Part shown: positions 15,902 through 18,872 of the stretch, piece after piece
How the letters are laid out: every line of letters begins with the position of its first letter
How positions within the stretch are numbered: position 1 is the first letter of the stretch
NCBI GenBank assembly: GCA_937900045.1
Contig: CALCEB010000184.1
Location: 1-18,872, forward strand
Length of the DNA stretch: 18,872 nt
Direction of reading: 5' to 3'
Origin: an uncultured Acidobacteriota bacterium
GTDB taxonomy: Bacteria > Acidobacteriota > Terriglobia > UBA7540
The notes under the pieces: model-generated
Database searches by the model: none
The model's input: the letters and a program-made list of their open reading frames with translations, nothing else
What the model was told of the DNA's origin: nothing
Program-made: the position numbers and the translations under genes

Positions 15902-16309
15902 TCAATCCTTCTTTCCATCCTTCACAAATTCGAGCGACGCCGAGTTCACGCAATAGCGAAGTCCCGTGGGCTTCGGGCCATCCTCAAAGACGTGGCCCAG
16001 ATGGGCGTCGCAGGCACTGCAAAGGATTTCAGTCCGCGCCATCCCGAAGGTGGAGTCTGATTCCTCACGCACGCGGTCCTCAGCGACGGGCGACCAGAAG
16101 CTGGGCCATCCCGAGCCGGATTCAAACTTGGCGCCGGAGCTGAAGAGCTCCGTGCCGCAGCAGACGCAGCGGAAAATGCCCTGGTCGTGAAGGTCCCAGT
16201 ACTTCCCGGTGAAGGGCGGCTCAGTCCCCTTCTTGCGAGTGACATGGTATTGTTCCGGACCGAGCTGTGTCTTCCATTCGGCGTCGGATTTGACGATTTT
16301 GTTCGCCAT
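15902..16309 (-). CDS. msrB: Peptide-methionine (R)-S-oxide reductase MsrB
   Basis: This 135-residue enzyme reduces the R epimer of methionine sulfoxide in oxidised proteins, with electrons from thioredoxin. The MsrB core is complete: TRKKGTEPPFTGKYW at 24-38, zinc cysteines in CVCC (C48, C51) and CSAC (C97, C100), and the SGSGWPSFW substrate-site motif at 64-72. LGHVFEDGPKPTGLRYCVNS carries the catalytic Cys120. The position of a recycling Cys near the N-terminus is not obvious. No signal peptide is visible, so it is cytosolic. The ATG at 16309 has AAGGA eight bases upstream. The partner msrA is not adjacent. Confidence 0.95.
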   Translation of the reverse strand: MANKIVKSDAEWKTQLGPEQYHVTRKKGTEPPFTGKYWDLHDQGIFRCVCCGTELFSSGAKFESGSGWPSFWSPVAEDRVREESDSTFGMARTEILCSACDAHLGHVFEDGPKPTGLRYCVNSASLEFVKDGKKD

Positions 16310-16346
16310 TTCATAGTCCTTTCTTTCGAATATGGTTGCGTCGTGG

Positions 16347-16515
16347 CAGTCGTACAGTTTGCTGTAGCGGTACTCTGTGAACGCCAGAAGTCACCGAGAA
16401 GTCAAGTTCGACGGTCGCCCTCCGGTGGGTAAGCTCCGACCGTCGCCTCAGCAAGCAGACTGCGTCACCACCCGCGTAGGGGCGACTCTTGTGGCCGTCC
16501 AGGGCACGCGCAAGA
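16347..16515. repeat. Composite palindromic repeat (copy D)
   Basis: The left end, ACAGTTTGCTGTAGCGG (about 16354-16370), and the right end ACTGCGTCACCA (16459-16470), read in reverse as TGGTGACGCAGT, match the two outer ends of copy A. Inside, CGACGGTCG (from about 16409) pairs with CGACCGTCG (16437-16445) around GGTAAGCTCCGACC, a segment shared with copy B. A further stem, GCGACTCTTG with CAAGAGTTGCC, follows at 16482-16521. The element separates msrB from the membrane-protein gene. Confidence 0.6.
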
Positions 16516-16543
16516 GTTGCCTCGAGGACAACCAAGAAATAAT

Positions 16544-17383
16544 CTACTTGCCGCGCAGTGCGAGGGTCAAGGGGCCGGGGAGAGTTTGGTAATCGTCGAA
16601 GACCAACTTGGTGCCATCGTATATTTTCAGCCGGACGGTGTCACCGCCCTTTCCGTTCACTTGAAAGTCGAACCTGCCGAGTTCGTTCACCTTGCCCTCC
16701 CCCGGCTGGCCATCCACCATCAGGCGCAGCTTGGCCCAGTCCTTCGGTGGCGGAATGATTGATCCAGTCAGGTGGGTACGAGGTGGCGGCGCTCCCTGCA
16801 GTGTCACATCAAGTACAGCGCCTTTCAGTTCCAGGTACTGCCATTCCTGTTTGTAACCGTCCACCTGCGGCAGGATTCCCACGGTTGCGCCCCTGAACTT
16901 CGCCGGAATGCCCTTGAAATCGGCTTCGCCGATTGAACCGATAGCTTCGGAACGGCGGTCGCTATCGAGATCGATGGTGATTTTACCGAAACTGATGATG
17001 GAGCCTGTTCCGTCCGCCCCGTGGGGGCGTACGGTCAGGTCAAACGTTTCCGGCGGAGGCGGCACCAGTTTGAACCCACCCACGACCACCAGGCAGAAGA
17101 GCACAACCGGGCCGCCGAGCTCAAGTGCATTCCCCATGTGCCGGTGCGTGAAGCGCGCGTAGCTGCGCATCGCCCCGAAGAGAAACGCCGCGCACGCAAG
17201 GGCCCAGGGAATCAGTAAAAGGTAAAAGACTTGATTCTGAACGCCGCTTTCAACCAGCTCGGGAACGCGATAAGCATAGAACAACAGCAATCCCATGCCG
17301 ATGGCGAGCCCGACCAGCGCAATGACGGCGTAAGCCTTTGCAGAAAGAGGCTGGGCGGGTTGGACAGGGTTGACTCTAGTCAC
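16544..17383 (-). CDS. Membrane-anchored protein with an exported C-terminal domain
   Basis: I do not recognise the family. About 280 residues: three hydrophobic helices come first, AVIALVGLAIGMGLLLFYAY, VFYLLLIPWALACAAFLFGA and GPVVLFCLVVVGGF. A proline linker (PPPPETFD) leads to a beta-rich domain of about 165 residues with DLTVRPHGADG, a LDSDRRSEAIGSIGEADFKG segment and a final carboxypeptidase-regulatory or Ig-like sheet (KVNELGRFDFQVNGKGGDTVRL). Three helices and a cytosolic N-terminus put that domain outside the cytosol. I favour the GTG at 17383, eight bases after AAGG; a TTG at 17398 overlapping the TPR stop as TTGA is the alternative. It is co-directional and coupled with the upstream TPR gene, so the two may act together at the cell envelope. 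Its first codons are duplicated at 18644-18682. Confidence 0.75.
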   Translation of the reverse strand: MTRVNPVQPAQPLSAKAYAVIALVGLAIGMGLLLFYAYRVPELVESGVQNQVFYLLLIPWALACAAFLFGAMRSYARFTHRHMGNALELGGPVVLFCLVVVGGFKLVPPPPETFDLTVRPHGADGTGSIISFGKITIDLDSDRRSEAIGSIGEADFKGIPAKFRGATVGILPQVDGYKQEWQYLELKGAVLDVTLQGAPPPRTHLTGSIIPPPKDWAKLRLMVDGQPGEGKVNELGRFDFQVNGKGGDTVRLKIYDGTKLVFDDYQTLPGPLTLALRGK

Positions 17384-17588
17384 GCTCGTTACCTTCAATT
17401 CTGTTTGGGGTTGTCGGCCTTCGGCTCCTGGTTTGTCTTGGCGCGGATCCTGGCTGCCTGATCTTCGTAGACCTTCGCTTCGCTGTCGCGGCCAAGCCTT
17501 CGGAGGAGAAGCGCCAGGTTCCCAGCCATGGTTGCCACGATCGGGTTCTCCGGCCCTAGTGCCTTCTCGTCAATCGCCAAGGCCCGCT
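17367..17588. repeat. Diverged direct duplication, proximal copy
   Basis: This segment aligns without length change to 18651-18872 (222 bases each within the window). It covers the last 64 codons of the TPR gene and the first 10 or so codons of the membrane-protein gene. The protein parts agree at 50 of 63 residues. The other copy continues past the right edge, so the true length is unknown. Confidence 0.85.
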
Positions 17589-18567
17589 TGGCGAGCGGCT
17601 CCGCCTCGGCGTACTTAGCTTCAGCGTCGAGCACCAATCCGAGATCATTCAGTATCAGCGGGTCATCGCCATGCACGGCCAGAACCTGTCGCAGAGCCGA
17701 TTCGGCCGCCGTGTAGCGGCCGAGTTCATATTCGGCCCGGCCCAATGGCACATATTCTTCAAGCGGACCTTTGCCCGACTTGATGGATTGCAAGATGTAG
17801 TCACTCGCTTCAGCGTACCGCCCGGCATTGAAGGAGACTAAACCCCTCTGATAGGGGTCGGTCGCGGTTTCGCGCCAGCGGTCAATGGCGGACTGGAGCT
17901 GCTCAGTCGTGAACCCGAGATCTTTGGCTTGCCGGCCCAGAGACTCGTCCCCGATCGTCCCTTTCCTGCCTTGAGATGGGTCCTGGATTGGCGTACAGTG
18001 GGCCCAGGGGCCGGGATGGTATGCCGCCTGCACGAGCCTGACTTGGCTCGCCCTGCCTGCTATCCTCGCGGAGTCGCCAGGCGTGATCTGCTGGGCGAAA
18101 ATAGGTGGCCTCGCATGCGGCAGCTCACTGTGGGGACCTGCGGCCTGATTTCTCTTGGGTTCGAACCGGGACGCCTTTTCTTCGACAAGACACCCGATCG
18201 AATTCGCCGAGAGAAGCCGGCTGTCGCCCGGACGGGCCACCCTCAAAGCAACTTTTTCCGCGTCGGGATCGGGAAGATATAGACGGCCCCGAGCCAATAC
18301 GCACGGATCGACGATGACCCAGCCCGCGACGTGAAAGGTGTACGGGAAACCAACCTTGAACGGAGGGACGTCGAAGCTGAACGCGCCCTTGTCGGTAGCC
18401 GCCCCCAGACCGATGCCATCGATATCCACCTCCGCGTGGCTGACCGGCTGGTCGTCACCGGTGCGAACGCTTCCCAACTCATGCCGGGCCTGTGGCGCGG
18501 ACGGCGCAGGCGCCGCCATCAGAAGGATGCAAAACACGGAGGCAAAAGCTTTTTGTCGGCAAGACAC
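17395..18567 (-). CDS. Exported TPR protein with carboxypeptidase-regulatory-like N-terminus
   Basis: About 390 residues. A signal peptide (SCRQKAFASVFCILLMAAPA, cleavage near SAPQA) comes first. A beta domain of about residues 31-95 (PVSHAEVDIDGIGLGAATDK, GAFSFDVP) has the pattern of carboxypeptidase-regulatory-like folds. A long linker (about 115-205) is rich in P, H and Q. The C-terminal third is TPR: DPYQRGLVSFNAGRYAEASD, LGRAEYELGRYTAAESALRQ, LNDLGLVLDAEAKYAEAEPL, and a last repeat ending RLGRDSEAKVYEDQA. TPRs make helical scaffolds for protein contacts, so a periplasmic or envelope role is likely. I favour the GTG at 18567, which has AAGGTGA eight bases upstream; a GTG at 18579 has poor spacing. 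It is followed by the membrane-protein gene and preceded by a paralogue. Confidence 0.82.
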   Translation of the reverse strand: MSCRQKAFASVFCILLMAAPAPSAPQARHELGSVRTGDDQPVSHAEVDIDGIGLGAATDKGAFSFDVPPFKVGFPYTFHVAGWVIVDPCVLARGRLYLPDPDAEKVALRVARPGDSRLLSANSIGCLVEEKASRFEPKRNQAAGPHSELPHARPPIFAQQITPGDSARIAGRASQVRLVQAAYHPGPWAHCTPIQDPSQGRKGTIGDESLGRQAKDLGFTTEQLQSAIDRWRETATDPYQRGLVSFNAGRYAEASDYILQSIKSGKGPLEEYVPLGRAEYELGRYTAAESALRQVLAVHGDDPLILNDLGLVLDAEAKYAEAEPLAKRALAIDEKALGPENPIVATMAGNLALLLRRLGRDSEAKVYEDQAARIRAKTNQEPKADNPKQN

Positions 18568-18643
18568 AGGAAGTCTCACCTTCCGATATGGGTATTATCC
18601 ATACTTCAATGACAAAAGCAACGGAAGCGCGTCGCAAGGTTTG

Positions 18644-18682
18644 CTACTTCAGGTTGACTCTTGCCACGCTCGCTACCTTCAA
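18644..18682 (-). pseudogene. Duplicated first codons of the membrane-protein gene
   Basis: Right after the distal TPR copy, overlapping its stop as TTGA, the minus strand reads MKVASVARVNLK and a TAG stop. The intact gene at the same position after the proximal copy begins MKVTSVTRVNPV. The similarity ends at about 18651. This is therefore a stub left by duplication rather than a functional small gene. Confidence 0.65.
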
Positions 18683-18872
18683 TTCCGTTTGAGGTTGTCG
18701 GCCTTCGGCTCCTGGTTCGCCTTGGCGCGAATCCTCGCGGCCTGCTTCTCGTAGACTTTCGCCTCGCTTTTTCGGCCAAGCTTCCGTAGGACGAGCGCCA
18801 GGCGCTCAGCGATCGCAGCCACATCCGGGTGCTCCGGCCCCAACGCCTTTTCGTCAATCGCCAAAGCCCGCT
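18651..18872. repeat. Diverged direct duplication, distal copy (cut by the edge)
   Basis: This is the partner of 17367-17588 in the same orientation, about 1.28 kb apart. The left boundary of the similarity, near 18651, falls within the eleventh codon of the duplicated membrane-protein start. The right end lies beyond the window. Confidence 0.85.
18679..18872 (-). CDS. Paralogous TPR protein, 5' part outside the window
   Basis: The last 64 codons and the TGA stop of a gene entering from the right edge are visible. They read RALAIDEKALGPEHPDVAAI, then AERLALVLRKLGRKSEAKVY, then EKQAARIRAKANQEPKADNL, ending KRN, and match the end of the next TPR gene at 50 of 63 residues. The visible part is one TPR (LALVLRKLGRKSEAKVYEKQA) and a basic, polar tail. 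Whether it has the same signal peptide and N-terminal domain cannot be seen. It lies about 110 bases upstream of the proximal TPR gene, probably in the same transcript. Confidence 0.85.
   Translation of the reverse strand, partial: RALAIDEKALGPEHPDVAAIAERLALVLRKLGRKSEAKVYEKQAARIRAKANQEPKADNLKRN

Overview
The window is a gene-rich bacterial chromosomal segment with GC-rich coding sequence, standard TGA/TAA/TAG stops and mostly minus-strand genes. Secreted tetratricopeptide (TPR) proteins with a carboxypeptidase-regulatory-like N-terminus, a secreted S9 peptidase, a secreted amidohydrolase, a type IV pilus retraction ATPase and many dispersed palindromic repeats would fit Acidobacteriota or a similar soil or sediment phylum. 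This placement is an inference; no rRNA or marker gene in the window settles it.

Layout: (1) 1-880, a MoxR-type AAA+ ATPase running off the left edge. (2) 881-2184, a region rich in repeats and poor in genes. It holds tRNA-Val(CAC), two kinds of palindromic repeat and a near-consensus promoter in front of a 51-codon ORF. (3) 2185-4961, recX overlapping the end of pilT, then a class IV branched-chain aminotransferase (ilvE) with its own extended -10 promoter. (4) 5247-8874, a glycan-type cluster (GT4 glycosyltransferase, NAD-dependent epimerase, Gfo/Idh/MocA oxidoreductase). It looks to be decaying: the epimerase has an in-frame TGA and a second glycosyltransferase survives only as a C-terminal stub. 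(5) 8875-10594, a secreted metal-dependent amidohydrolase followed by a KdgF-like cupin. (6) 11015-12606, a plus-strand two-gene unit: a 140-residue unrecognised protein and a standalone single-ring Clp/Hsp100-type AAA+ ATPase. (7) 12789-14867, a secreted S9 serine peptidase. (8) 15327-16309, a small unrecognised protein convergent with msrB. (9) 16544-18872, a membrane-anchored protein behind two tandem paralogous secreted TPR proteins, the second cut by the window edge.

The most interesting objects are the plus-strand AAA+ pair, which is isolated from neighbours by orientation and hairpins, and the TPR duplication, whose boundary left the first codons of the downstream gene stranded between the two copies. 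A dispersed inverted-repeat family whose ends share TGTAGC recurs in several intergenic gaps.
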